Below are positions 25,662-38,594 of a stretch of 64,000 nucleotides of DNA, one piece after another. The stretch spans positions 26,801,487 through 26,865,486 of the forward strand of contig NC_084893.1 of NCBI RefSeq assembly GCF_958979055.1. The letters run 5' to 3'. Below the pieces are notes generated by a model. It searched no databases, was not told the DNA's origin, and was given only the letters and a program-made list of their open reading frames with translations. The position numbers and the translations under genes were made by a program. The DNA is from Alnus glutinosa (lineage: Eukaryota; Streptophyta; Magnoliopsida; Fagales; Betulaceae). Position 1 is the first letter of the stretch, and each line of letters opens with the position of its first letter.

Positions 25662-28438
25662 TGGCAAGTTTGTAGCTTCTTTTTTTTTATGGATGGGGTT
25701 GAACTGCGTATTCTTCACGTAAGTGGTTTCTTCTTCACCAATCAATTTCTACCGGTCATCAGTTTATAAGGGTTGAGTTATTTTTTTCTGAACATCATAC
25801 TTTAGTTCAGCTAAGAAGCTCTTATCAGAGAAAACTCTGCAGGTAATTTCTCTAAAGAATTAGTGCACTTTCTTTGTTCATTAGCTCTTTAATAATTTTG
25901 GCTTATATCCATTACTATTTATTCATTTCTTGTTCAATTTCCTTTTCATTCTCTCCATGCCGTGCGTGTACCAGACCCATCCTCTCTTTTTTTCTTCTTC
26001 TCCTTCTTCTTTCCACTTCCGCCTCTGTTTCTTTTTGCTTTTCTTTTTTTTCTTTCTTCTTCTACACAGTTTGAGAGGGAGATGAGAGTGGAGATGAGGG
26101 AGAGTTGTGTGTGTGTGACCGTGAGAGGGAGGGGAGGAAGGAAGAGGACCCAGCCGGTGGGTGGGCCACCGGACTGGGCGAACGACGCCGCCGGACCGGC
26201 AGGCCACGGTCTCGCGCCGGCGACGTCTCCTGGTGCCTTTTTCCGGCGACTTTGCCGGTACCCATACCTTTGGAAGCCAAATTTCTCCTTGGGTAAGTGA
26301 AAATCTTAGTCTTTATCAATTTTTAGTTGAGTTTTGAGAAGAATTTAGAGCAAGATTCGTTGGGTAGGCTGAATGAGTTTTGAACAGAATTGTTTTTTTT
26401 CAGATGGGTATAACCTGCGAAGACTCTTCTCTGTCTATTTTTTTTTTTTGGGTTGGCTTTGTGGGTTCGGTTGGTTGGAAGGAGGTTGGCTGTGGGTTTC
26501 GGCCGGTTGGTTGGAGAGAACAGTGGGTTCGTTTGTGATTTTCTATTCAGTTGAAGGGCTGGCCGAGTGTGTTGGGATGTTGGTGATTTTGGCAGATTTT
26601 GTGTGTGCAGTGTTTCAACTGAATGGGTGTTTTGTTTTTGTGGTTCTTTGAGCTTTACGGCCACTGGGTTTTGGTGAAGAATCTGGCTGTGTGTGTGTCC
26701 TGTTTTGAGTTATCATTTTGGCCGGTTCCGTGTTATTGCCTTTGAGTTTTGGTTTGTTGTGCTAACCGGTTTGTTGTACTAACCGGTTTGAGTTTTTGGA
26801 TTTCCCTGTGGTTTTGGTGGCTCTATGCCGTGTAGATTTTGGTTTTTAGTGGGTTATTTTTGGTTAATTAGATAGAATAATTTTTTTAGCAAAGGTATAA
26901 ATAAAATGATAGTGTAAATATTAGCTCTCATTTAGATTTTAAGGTTTATAATTTACTGTTATAACGGCTATCTAAACTACAGAATATCCTCTAAAATTTA
27001 CCCTTGTGTTTTATTTAGGTAAAAGCTCAATCTTGTCGTTAAGAGCAAATCCAGGTAAGGGGATACAACACCTAAAGATCCCCCAACAAGATTTTACTAT
27101 AAATCTTTTGAAAAAGTGTTGGGGAATTTTACAAAGCATTATTATGTGAAATTTTAAATGCCAAGCTGTTATTTTTCATATGTTTTTATTCATGCAATTT
27201 TATGCATTTTTATAATTATGATTAAGAGCATTTTTAAGATATGGATTATGCATAAGAGTATTACAAAGTTATGATATAGAGCATTTCAAAGATATGATTA
27301 CAGAGAATTTCAAAGTATATGACTCTAATTATGAATACAGTTTTGAAAGAAAAGAGATTCTAAAGTTAAATTCTGTACATGATTACAGTTATGAAAACGG
27401 CTCTTACATTTTTGAAATAAAGTATACTGATAAAGCAGAGCCTACAGTATTACAGAAAATCGTTCATGTGCAGTAACTGTTTAACCCTGAGGCACTATTA
27501 CAGCTAGGATTGGTACCCATAGGGTAGCATGGCAAGCATACCATGTGTTGGTGTGTGCTACTAGCCGATGTTGGCCTTCACCTAGGGAAGATCCCCAACT
27601 CGGAACCGGCTCTCCCCTGTGACGACAGGCTGAGTCCATAGGTCTGTGTGACAAAAGCCAACGTGCTCCGCTCACGGGTAACAGCGGTTTAGAGTCTATA
27701 AAGGGTTAAACCACAGTTAAAGGATAAAAGAGAAAATAAATAAAATTGATTTAATTATTCATGCCATTATTCATATTTCTTGTTCATCTTTTTTTAAGTT
27801 CTGTTAATTATACTTATAAATTCTGTTTTAATTGCTCATTTTGATATTTTTGTCATTATGCATAATTAATGATTTTATAGCATGTTTTATTTTCCTGGTG
27901 TTGATATTTCCTTACTGAGTTGTCGAACTCACCCCTTTCCCTTATAACCATTTTCAGATGAAGGTGTATATCATAGTCTTGAGGGGAGGAGTGCCTGTAG
28001 GACTCCTGGTAGTCAGTGACCCCCAGATCTGGCCCCATCCGTGGGCAACTTGGACTTACTGTACAGTGGACTAGAAGAAGATGTAGATATTTGTAAATAT
28101 TAGCAGTTATAGTACTTGGGGACTCCGTCGTGGACATAGACTGTAGAGCTGATAGATCATGATAGTACAGTCATATTTTGTTGATGGAAACTGTACTCAT
28201 TTCAGTCTTTTAACTTATGTGGTGGTTTTTCTAGCAATGTTGATTGCTAGCTTTTGCTTTACCACTTCACTTTTGAGATGTAAATAACCTCGAGCCCCAG
28301 TGTAAAATTTTGATACTGCTATCATAGTTGGTATAAATAGTAATACTACTTGTGTTTTAAAACTCTCTGTCTTTATTTACTTATTTATTTATCTTTTAGT
28401 TCGCGTTTCCCTTATTTTACCTAAACGGGGGCGTGACA
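25662..28438 (+). mobile_element. Large solo LTR (2.78 kb), probably Ty3/Gypsy-type
   Basis: It begins TGGCAAG and ends GGGGGCGTGACA, with a perfect 5-bp duplication CTACG at 25657-25661 and 28439-28443. The body has a GC-rich, gene-like segment (26060-26290) and a long AT-rich half, without any coding domain. Length and the GGGCGTGACA end fit long chromovirus-like LTRs; the superfamily is inference. Reading frames between 25874 and 26664 belong to this fossil. No partner LTR or interior remains. Confidence 0.75.
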
Positions 28439-28509
28439 CTACGGTTATATTGTTTTCATTTTAAGTCACTTCTCCTTCTTTCTTTTTTCTTTTTCCCCAG
28501 AGTTACGTA

Positions 28510-29105
28510 GCAAAAGTTTAGAATCCTAACGCTCATGTCACGTCGAGGTACTGCAGAAGAAAAAACTGCAAAATCCGATCCAATATATCGTAATCGATTA
28601 GTTAACATGTTGGTTAACCGTATTCTGTAACACGGAAAAAAAAATCATTAGCTTATCAAATTATCTATCGAGCTATGAAAAAGATTCAACAAAAGACAGA
28701 AACGAATCTGCTATCTGTTTTACGTCAAGCAATATGTGGAGTAACTCCCGACATAGCAGTAAAAGCAAAACGTGTAGGCGGATCGACTCATCAAGTTCCC
28801 ATTGAAATAGGATCTGCACAAGGAAAAACACTTGCGATTCGTTGGTTATTAGGGGCATCACGAAAACGCCTAGGTCAAAATATGGCTCTCAAGTTAAGTT
28901 CTGAATTAGTGGATGCTGCCAAAGGGAGTGGCGATGCCATACGTAAAAAGGAAGAGACTCATAGAATGACAGAGGCAAATAAAGCTTTTGCACATTTTCA
29001 TTAATCCATAAACATGATAGGATCTATATAGACACATAGACCCATGGATCCATACATCTCGATCGGAAAAGAATCAATAGAAAAAGAAAGAATCGGAATT
29101 AATTA
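28510..29105 (+). mobile_element. Nuclear plastid DNA insertion (NUPT), rps7 region
   Basis: About 0.6 kb of near-plastid sequence: the rps7 leader (TTTAGAATCCTAACG), the whole rps7 gene, and its downstream spacer (GGATCTATATAGACACATAG, then CATACATCTCGATCGG). Similarity stops abruptly in AT-rich nuclear DNA near 29105. Divergence is modest, indicating transfer well after the plastid sequence took its modern form. The left edge lies about 70 bp from the solo LTR's target duplication; borders are approximate. Confidence 0.85.
28535..29004 (+). pseudogene. rps7: Plastid ribosomal protein S7 pseudogene
   Basis: It begins ATGTCACGTCGAGG ([20 protein letters not shown]) and ends [11 protein letters not shown]-stop. 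The C-terminal 109 residues from the internal Met at 28675 are open and match plastid S7 closely ([20 protein letters not shown]). Length is 470 bp against the usual 468. A TAA replaces the AAA codon after NRIL (about 28628), and the following A tract is two bases longer than expected, so the frame shifts. There is no nuclear transit peptide. It is a dead copy; the functional gene is presumed to remain in the plastome. Confidence 0.9.
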
Positions 29106-31215
29106 ACTAATACAATAATATTCTCGAATGTTTGTAAAATTTTTAACTCTAATTATTAAGTTTTAATGCAATGTGGTGTAGTGGGTCACATAATTAACAA
29201 ATACAACATTGTGGAATCGTGCTAGAATATTTGAAGGTCTAGTTCAAACAAGACTTTATGATTAAGCCTTCTATCGGCTGAAGCTTCAACTGAGTCATTG
29301 ACCGAATGTCTTCGATTGTCGTATGATGCAATACTCGATTGAATGAAGATATACCGACCTTCTGATCAAGCCTCTCGAGAAGTCACTCGATCGAACGGGA
29401 ATCAACTAACCTTCGATCGAATCTCTTGATAAGCCCTTCCACAGTTTATTCTGCAGGCTCGTTCGAACAAAAGTGTCCTCCCTTATTTTCTTAATAAATT
29501 CGAACGCAATCCGACTTACATCAATCTTAGAATTGCCGGACTTTAAAATAATTAAGATTAATTAGTGGACTTTGGTAGATGTATTTTACCATCCATTTCT
29601 ATAAATTTGTTGCTAATTGATATAATTGGAGGCCACTTTCTTTTAAAAATTGGACTATCTTTAACAGGCTTTTCTGTTACTTATTTATTCCATGCTGCTC
29701 AAAAGTTGGTGGCTCCACCTTTGCTATGTACCAAGCTTCCACTTGAAATTATTTTATAATTAGGTATTCGTAAAAAACTATTAAAATTTAACAACATTAT
29801 ATTATTCATAAAAATTTATTATTTTAAAAGTATTTTTCTGTTTTCAAAACCACAAACATATATATATATATATATATATTTTTTTTTTTTCTTAAAATCA
29901 TTAATAAATAATTCAAAACATAAAATACTTTTAAATACAGACCCACAAAAAAAATTCTTCTCACCTTTATAAAATCAAAATAAAAAATACATTTCAAAAC
30001 CATTATCACATTTTTCTTGATACGTTTTTGAAAGTAGTTTTTAATGCTTCTTTAGAAACTTTTAGATTAGGGCTTCACTGCAACTGCATAAATGATGTCA
30101 CTATGAGTGGAGTGATGACGTGTCGTCTAACTATTGGGCCACAATGGTACTGTTCTGACTGCAGGATGACCAAAGTGAAACCCAACTGTCTTTTGGCGGG
30201 AAACTAATGTCACCGGAGGCGGCAACGCAAGCCTGCCATAGATGATAGAACCCTGCAACACGTGTACCAAAGTAAGATGATACATTGCACGTGCAACCAG
30301 TGGTTCATATCTTTTGTGTACCCGGATAAAACTTTTTTTTTTTTTTTTTTGTTCTTTTTCACTTTACAAGGAGATAAATAAAATAAAAATTGAAGTCTTT
30401 TCTTTCTTGACATGTGAAAGTATACTACAAAGTCCAATCCATAATATTTTGTTTAAGATTTGTCTTAGGTTCAATAAAAAAAATTACTATAGTATATATG
30501 TTGTAGTTTTTTAACGGTCTATATTTTGTTGTAGTTTTTCCAATCGTAAAAAAATTAAAATTAAATTTAGACGATTGAAACAACTACATCACATATATAT
30601 GCTATATTATTTTTCACAGCACCTAAGTCAGATCCTGATATTTTATATACTTTTTTTTTTTTTTTTGTTAATTCTAGTCAAAGGATGGTGGTGATGAATC
30701 ATGTTGGGATTTGATTCGAGTTTCTATGAATAAACTTGATTGAAATCTATGAGTTTATTATAAGGTTTTTTTACCTAAAAAAAATTCATCTAATGTGAGT
30801 CTAACCTGAGAAAAGAGAAAGAAAGAAAGTACACTCTCTTTTGGTGTGAAAGAGAACAAAATTAATAGAATTTCTCAAAAAAAATGGGATATTTGAGTAA
30901 AAAGGTAATGGGGTTAGTTTAATAAGCTCTTACAATGCAGCCAATTAGCCACAATATGTGAAAACTTCACAAAGAGCTTTGCTTTTCTTTAAATAGGGCC
31001 GGAGAAATTTCTAACTTCCAACCCAATCTATTAAATTGACACGTGAGAGAATCATATTCTCTATACATGTCGGTTTAACAGAGTAAATCGGAGAAAACGC
31101 ACTCCTCCAGCCAGTTTAGAGAAAAACTTTGCCGTTTATCGAAACAGTTCAAAGGTTCCAAAAATCTAGTGGCACTTTTTTCTTTCTCTACCCCTCAATG
31201 CCATCATCTAGCTAT
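29106..31215. other. Intergenic AT-rich region, nothing firmly recognised
   Basis: Contains a short TA tract (about 29859-29880), several poly(T) runs and no credible coding exon. The 29220-29520 segment has GATCGAA-rich, moderately GC sequence that could be an old repeat, but no ends were found. The 31100-31215 part is the 3' UTR of the kinase gene. Confidence 0.4.
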
Positions 31216-34215
31216 TCAGATCGACTTGATCTCTCCACTGCTATCACTATCGGGATCGGGAGAAGCTGCATTGGCATTGTCTTGCTGATCACCATACTCT
31301 TTGTTCTTGTTGCTTACAGACAAAAATTCGAGAGCTGTTACAACATCACTAATCAAAGGCCTAGTATCGGCTTCCTCTTGGAGACACATGGCTGCAACTG
31401 CCAGAGCTTGGTATAGACCCTTTACAGGATATTGGTCTTCAAGAAACGGATCGGCCATTAAGGTGAACTTCCTTCTGTCTCTAAATAGTGGTTGTGCCTG
31501 AAAAAGAAGAGCTTGATCAATCGTAAGTCTTCGAGTTTTAGTTCCATCATGTTAAATCATCGATTAAGCTTAAAGCTATATTACACATTCAAACTATTAT
31601 CATGGATATTAGTATTCAGGAAAAAATGTTATGTATCTTTTATATCAAAAGAAAGCCTGAAAATTTGTTAACTGTTGAAGTCTTTTATATATATGCTGGA
31701 GAAAACTGATTTCTTGGAAAGTAGAAGCTAAACTTGATATACCCAAGAAACTAGATTCTGCTCTTCTGTTGGTCTGGTGTTGTCAATGACTCTCCTCCCT
31801 GTGATTATCTCCAAAAACACTACTCCAAAGCTGTACACATCGGACTTTGTTGTCAATTGGCCTGTGAGTGCATACTCAGGGGCACAGTAGCCATAGGTTC
31901 CCATCACCCTGGTGGATACATGAGACTTATCCCCAGTTGGACCAAGCTTTGCAAGGCCGAAATCAGAAAGCTTTGGATTGAAGTTCTCATCCAACAATAT
32001 GTTTGATGCTTTGAAATCGCGATATATCACCGGTGGCTCGGCTCTCTCATGCAAGTATTCAAGCCCTCTTGCTGCACCTTCAGCAATTTTCATTCTGGTA
32101 CTCCAATCCAAAGGCTTTCTGTTTGGAGTTAAATCTGGTAAGCAGATTTCTTTGAATCACAAAAAAGTGTTAGTTCAGAATTTGCAGAAAAAATAAAACA
32201 GAAAAAGTAAATGCTTCTGATGTGCGTTACAAAGCCATTTTCTTTAAGAAGTTATTTGCACCCACCAATTATGATCAATTGCTATGCACTGGGTTTCAAC
32301 AAACAAAACACTTCTCCAAGATACAATAGAGCCCAAAAATCATCTGAAGTTTGGTTGCATTTTGCACAAGACCAGAACACCCTCAGAATTTCTATCGCAG
32401 CAAGGAGAGAGAGAGAGACGAATTTTAAAGCTTCAGAATGATTTTGAAAGAGACAGAAGAAGAGAACATTTATATCTCTTAAACTGGTCTGCATTGACTT
32501 ACAAGCAGTGTCAATTTAGCTGTTTTAATGTATGTTTGCTAACAGACAGTTGTTAAGGAACAATGACGATTGGGAAAGCTCAATAGTCACCTCTGGTCTA
32601 GCTATTGTACACATGGTTCGTCTCGCTAACAAGAAAAGACAAAGGCACACAACAAAGTTTGACAACATGCAGCATTTGAAACATAGCACTCGGATGCCAA
32701 ATTGAAATAAAAATAAATTTTCTCTCTTGGATTTAGATTGGTTGGCTTAAAAACATCCAAGTGATCATCATATCAGCTTAAGCTTTTTGATAATTCACCC
32801 AGATTCTCTTTAGAAGCCCTTAACCTGATGCAATGCTGCCTATAAATGATGCAAAATAAGCCATATGGGGCTTACCAAGAAGGTGATCCTCTAAGGAACC
32901 ATTGGCCATGTACTCATAAACTAAAATCCTCTGATCCCCATCAGCACAATATCCAACCAAATTGACAAGGTTAGGGTGGTGAAGAAGACTCAACATCAAA
33001 ACCTCTACAAGAAATTCTCTGTTTCCTTGGAAACCATTCCTGTCAAGTTGCTTCACTGCAACAACCTGGGTGAGATGCAAAGCACAAAGTTAATAAAACT
33101 TCCTAGAATATCTTTTTCTTTGTACATGAATGAACTAAATATAGGTTATAATGGTGTACTTGATTTGTGCTTGCAATGTGCCCTTTGTACACCCTCCCAA
33201 AGCCTCCTTCACCCAGTAGATTTTCAGAACGGAAGTTTTGAGTTGCAACACATAGCTCCCGGAAAGTAAAAATCTTAGCTGAAATATTCCCCTTTCCAAT
33301 CTTTTTAATCTCTTCTGATATGTAGTGTCGCCTGCTGCTATCTGCAAGATATATATAGAACCTGTTGAAGCTGCCAAAGGAAAAGGAAAAAAGCTACTAC
33401 ATCTTCATGACAACCTAGGAGACCATGATATGACAATGGAAAAAGGTGAAGGCAATTGCAAGGACATGATAAACTCAGCTAAAAATAACACACATTTTGT
33501 TCAAAGCATTGTTCTTAGTAACCATGCCATGAAGTCATAAAGAAGAAATGAACAAAACAAAAAATTAAAAAAATAAAATAAAAGACCCTCAAATTTTCAA
33601 ATCAATTGTAGATGTAGATTGGCAAATGTTAGGTAGTTTAACATATATTATGCATCTGAAAGGTTTAGTACTTATCTTGATTCAAATGAGTAAACTTGCA
33701 GAGATTTGAAGGAAGCAGATGATGCCCGTTGTTATTAAAATAATTTTTTATCGGTTTAAAGTTTTGGAGTAGGCGGTGATTTAACAATTATAATAGCAAC
33801 TAACACGTGAAATTAATGGTAGTATTCATAGGACACATATAAGAGATGGATCAAGAAAAAGGTCGAATCTAAGACGGGAACATCAAAATTCAAGTCTTTG
33901 AACATGAATATTGTTCATATAATCATATCACTTGCTAATAATTTACAAGACAAAAACTTGGATTACTGTACCTATATATCTTACAACATGATTGAGAGGC
34001 AAATAATATTGGAAAGAAAAAGGAAAACCAAGACAATTACTTCATCTGTAATTAGTTGAGGAAGATTAACATTGAGACTAAACAAATTTACCTGATTTGA
34101 AGGAGAGCTTAGCGAATGAGGCTAACGTTTTTGTGTCATGATATTCCTTAATACTTTTTTTCAACGACCTTCTGTTGATTTTCTCTTGTGACATGCAACA
34201 ATTGAAGCAGTTCAT
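31216..34215 (-). CDS. Receptor-like cytoplasmic kinase VII, PBL23-like
   Basis: Serine/threonine kinases of this subfamily relay signals from membrane receptor kinases in immunity and development. Five exons: 34092-34215, 33160-33341, 32876-33065, 31743-32134 and 31216-31497; all borders are GT/AG and phases agree, giving 389 residues, normal for the family. The glycine loop is GEGGFGRV (from residue 85), with VAVK lysine 107, catalytic YRD aspartate 205 (YRDFKASN, typical of RLCK-VII), DFG aspartate 223, and the activation segment [15 protein letters not shown]. The N-terminus MNCFNCC lacks the Gly2 needed for myristoylation but has a cysteine cluster suited to palmitoylation. The C-terminus is Ser/Asp-rich. 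The PBL23 assignment is from memory of that N-terminus; paralogues remain possible. Confidence 0.9.
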
Positions 34216-34891
34216 CTTCCTCCCCCTCTACAACTTCAATCCCACCACACCCACATTCAAAAGATCATCAAAATCTCGCTTTGCATCTCCGGAAAACTTT
34301 ATACGTCATGCCGATATATGTTTGATAAAATTCGATCACCGGAAGAAACAGTTTGAAATGGAAAAATCAATCCATCAATTGTCTAGGCAGGCTCTGGAAA
34401 AACCAGATCTTTGTTCTGGTCTATCATAAACAAAAGAACATTTTCCCACATTGTTTGTTTTGGTTCATTTTCCTCCAAATCCATTGAGTCCCAACAGGCA
34501 AATGACCAAGTCAAATTTGCTATATTAAGAAGAAAACAGACAGGTTTCCTGCCTTTGTTTAACTGCTTCTCTGATGCATTCTCAAATATTTGTTGGGGCC
34601 AAAAGGGTCTTCATTATGTGCTTTCCCCCATATATAGTGATTTATGGTTTACCTTTAAAAATGAACATGACCCACCATAAGAACTATAAGACTTGCTTGG
34701 GGCACATTATTCTCTTTGAAGTACTTGAAAACGGCTTTGTTTGATAACATATTTTTCCTTCTTCCTTACGTTTTTTTTTTTTTTTTTTTTGATTTTTTTT
34801 TTCTTTTCTTTTTCAAAAAACAAAAATATTAATAAATAAACTAAAACACAAAACACTTAAAACTATTTTCACATTTATATTACATTATAAC
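34216..34891. other. Upstream region of the kinase gene
   Basis: The 5' flank of the minus-strand kinase. A pyrimidine-rich leader (CCTCCCC complement) directly precedes the ATG at 34215. Beyond 34700 it turns into long T/A runs leading into the TRIM array. No coding exon is seen. Confidence 0.35.
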
Positions 34892-35855
34892 TATAACAAC
34901 CCACATCTGCGCTATTACCTTAAAATGACTACTCAATTTAGAGTTTCCCTATAATTCATGATAAAGCTCAATTTCACTTAATAACTAGGTAATGTGAGAC
35001 TTAACACTTATGACTATTTTTATAAACCACATATTCTATGCGGGCTATTCATCTTCTCAATATGGGACCAGGGTGTTACAAACTCCCGATGTCCTCGTCA
35101 GGGCCACTTCATGCAACACTCTAGTACCACATGGCCTGGCATTACTAGGTGGCTCTGATACCATTTGTAACAACTCAGGGAAAAACGCTAGTCACATTTG
35201 TGCTATAATAACTAGAGAATGTGGAACTTAACACCCATGACTATCTTTATAAATCACACACTATATGTGGGTTACTCATCTTCTCAATATGGGACTGGGG
35301 TGTTACAAACTTCTAATGTCTTCGTTAGGGCCACTTCATGCAGCACTCTAGTACCACATGGTCTGGCATTACTAGGTGGCTTTGATACTATTTGTAGCGA
35401 GCCAGAGAAAAACGCTAGCCATATATGCGCTATTATCCCAAAAGGACTAATAAATTTGAAATTTTTATAAAATTCATTATAAAGTCTAGTTTCACCTAAT
35501 AACTAGTGAATGTGGGATTTAACACTCATGACTATCTTTATAAACCACACAATCTATATGGTCTACTCATCTTCTTAATATAGGACTGGGGTGTTACAAA
35601 CTCTTGACGTCCTCATTAGAGCCACGTCATGCAGCACCCTAGTGCCACATGACGACCCAAAAAAAAAAAGCTAGCTACATCTACGCTATTACTTCAAAAT
35701 GACCAGTAAATTTTGAGTATCCCTAGAATTCCTTATAAAGCCTAGTTTTATTTAATAACTAGGCAATGTGAGATTTAACACTTATGACTATCTTTATAAC
35801 TCACCCACTCTATGTGGGGCTATTCATTTTCCCAATATAGGACCGGAGTATTACA
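34892..35855 (-). mobile_element. Tandem TRIM array (four LTRs, three internal segments)
   Basis: LTR-like units at 34892-35080, 35166-35307, 35393-35598 and about 35655-35855 begin TGTAACA-like and end TGTTACA-like. They are separated by internal segments 35081-35165, 35308-35392 and 35599-35654. On the minus strand each complete internal segment begins beside an LTR with a primer-binding site like initiator tRNA-Met (AATGGTATCAGAGCC type) and is only about 85 bp long. There is no coding capacity. The array looks like repeated LTR-LTR unequal recombination or tandem insertion of one TRIM family. Units differ clearly from each other, so it is an old fossil. Confidence 0.8.
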
Positions 35856-35982
35856 ATAACACTTCTTGAAAAAAAAAAAGAAAAAAAAAAACCCTTTAAA
35901 ATGCATTAACAAACAAAGCCGACAGAACCAATGGGGGCCAGAAGAGATTATGGCTTGCCGAGTTTTTATTTTTTGATTTATT

Positions 35983-36094
<112 letters not shown>

Positions 36095-36524
36095 CCTAAA
36101 TATTAAGCTTGGCCTATCGAAATTAGATTCGGTTCTCATTCATGCTTTGACCCTCCTAATGAAAAATCATTTTCCGTCTCTTTTCTTAATTACAAGGTTG
36201 AAAAGCTGTTTCTGTTTCTGTTCTTGTTTTTGTTTTTGTTTTATTATTATTATTATTATTATGCATGTGTATTAAGCCACAAGACACGGCCTAGAACAAA
36301 GAAAAGGGTGGTAAACAAATGCTACTCTTATTTTGCCTTCCAATTGCTGAAATTACAAGAGCATAGGGAACATTTTTTTTTCCTTTTTTTTAAAAAAATA
36401 ATAATAATAATAAGTTGTAGAGGCGATTATTGTATATATTACGGCGAGAGGAAAGCAGACTTGATAGACATTATTGTAAAGTGGCTTATATAAAGCGGTT
36501 AAATTTGAATGTACGTTTTTAGAA

Positions 36525-37262
36525 GCAAATTTGGATCGAAGGCCTTCCTTCGCATGGCGCAGTATTTTATCATCTGAAGACCTCATTAAGGAGGGTTTGA
36601 TTTGGAGAATTGGAAATAGTAATTCTGTTCACATTTGGGGGGACAAATGGTTGACTTCGCCAATGACTTACTCTGTCCAAACTCCGCGGAAGATTCTTCA
36701 TGGAGACGAAACGGTTAGTGCTGTTATAGATCCTGAGTCTAAATGGTGGAATGTGACTCTTACATTCCATTTTCATCGAGGAGGAAGCTGAAATGATTAC
36801 ATCTATTCCTCTTAGTAAATATGGCCAACGTGATTTGCGGATCTGGCAGGGGTCTACGGCAGGTGAATTTACGGTGCGTAGTGCTTATTATACGGAAAAA
36901 GAATGACAGGAGGTATCGAGGGGAGAGAGTTCTCATAATTCAGTTTTGCAGAGTTTGTGGAGATTGATTTGGGGCTTGAAGGTTCCCAATCCGGTAAAAA
37001 TGTTCTTCTGGCGGGCTTGCCACAACATTCTTCCCATGAAGGATAACTTACAAAAGAGAGGTGTGGTTCTTGATTCCTCGTGTATTTTTTGCAATTCAGA
37101 AAAGGAGTCGATCCGTCGTGTTCTTTGGGACTGTCCATCGGCTGTGGATGTTTGGGGGGCTTGTGGAAAACAAATCCAGAAATGTTGGGTTGGGGGCTTG
37201 TGGAAAACAAACTCGTTGTTGCTGGTGCAGGTATTTCGCAGGTATTTCGAGTTGTTGGTTAA
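36525..37262 (+). mobile_element. L1-type LINE fragment (ORF2 C-terminal region)
   Basis: Plus-strand frames match the part of plant L1 ORF2 after reverse transcriptase: LIWRIGNSNSVHIWGDKWL, then IPLSKYGQRDLRIWQGS, then the zf-RVT segment GLKVPNPVKMFFWRACHNILP with CIFCNSEKES and WDCPSAVDVWGACG. At least one stop and frame changes interrupt it. It belongs to a different L1 lineage from the copies at 5.5-12.2 kb. The right edge runs into an A-rich tract at 37280-37320; no target duplication was found. Confidence 0.8.
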
Positions 37263-38594
37263 TTTTTTGTTTTTTTTTAAAAAAAAAAAAAGAAAAAAGA
37301 AAAGAAAAGAAAAGAAAAAAATGTTATCAATCAAAGCTCCCTATTGTCAATGAGCTGGGTTTGGTTAATGAGAGGCTATTATTTACACCAAATGCAACTA
37401 ATAAAATAGTTATCAAATTTCTCTAAAAAAATAAATAAAACAGTTACCAAAACCTACATACTCTCGTACCTTAGTGTGATTAATATTTATATCAAAATTG
37501 TTAAAATATTAATTAAATGATTAGATACATTATTTAGAAGCATAAATACGACACTCAATTGGGTCAAAAGAAAAGCGCCTATAAATACGACCTAGTTGAA
37601 CTGGGTCAAAACACCGAAATAGGTCATGAGGCTTTTTTTATTAGTCCAAGAAACATAATTCCATAAAACCCTGAGGGTGAAAAAGAATAAGGCTCGTTTA
37701 GTAAACCGGTTTTTGTTTTTGTTTTTGAGAATTGTTTTCGAGAACAAAACAAAAAACCATTTTCTATTTTTTTTTTTGGTTAAAAAAGTATTTGGCAAAC
37801 TGTTTTCGAAAATAGTTTTTGAAAATAAAAAACAGTACCTAAGGCGTTTAGACAATTGTTTTCAAAACAGTTTTCACTTAAAGAAGAAAATAGAAAACTA
37901 TTTGGCGTTTTTATATATTCTTTGTTTTTTTTGTTTTTTTTTTTTTTTCCATTTATTGGGTGATTTTCAAATAGAATTTTGTCAAATTTATGACATTAGA
38001 CTTGATAGCCCAAATAAGAATAGTACATTGTGATTATTGAGGTATTTAAAGCAAAACTCTTTTACACTATTTTTGTTAAAAACTATTCATAATGTAAGCT
38101 CTATTTGGGTGGCCAACAAGATGTCCTTTTTAATAACCAAACTTGTCATTTACCTACACGAAGAATATGGATAAATGGTTATGAGTTAATAGAGATAGTA
38201 AAAAACTAAGAACTTAACATTTAAAATATGATTCACAGGCCACAACCATTCCTACTATCATGTGTCCCATATTTTTGGATAAACATGCCTAATAAAATTA
38301 AATTGATCAACCATGATCTATTGTCCCACCTGCTTCTAATAACAACATTAGTAATTCCTCATATAGTCATGAGAGATACAAGATTGTAGAAGAATTGAAA
38401 CAGAAATCCACTTATCTAAATACTATAGAAGTTGAGGGAATAAAAATTGTAAATAACACAAAATATTAACCCTTCCATAGCCTTAATACTTGATACTAAT
38501 AATGTCAGGTAGTGTCGTTCTCATTGCATAAGCTGCATAAACATGATAAACAATAAACTAGTTAAACATAACTGACTCTAAAGGCTATACGCAT
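37263..38594. other. AT-rich intergenic region with MITE-like segment
   Basis: A segment at about 37690-37915 repeats GTTTTCGAGAA/TTTTCGAAAA and GTATTTGGC motifs in both orientations, like the terminal regions of Tourist- or hAT-type MITEs, but ends and duplication were not resolved. The rest shows no coding signal. Confidence 0.35.

Noticed and set aside
25874-26664. Overlapping GC-rich open frames on both strands, gene-like with a possible splice donor at 26292
   Set aside because: No known domain; the whole stretch lies inside a solo LTR defined by TG..CA ends and a perfect 5-bp duplication.
27294-27476. 60-codon plus-strand ORF
   Set aside because: Lies in the AT-rich half of the large solo LTR; no domain and no codon support.
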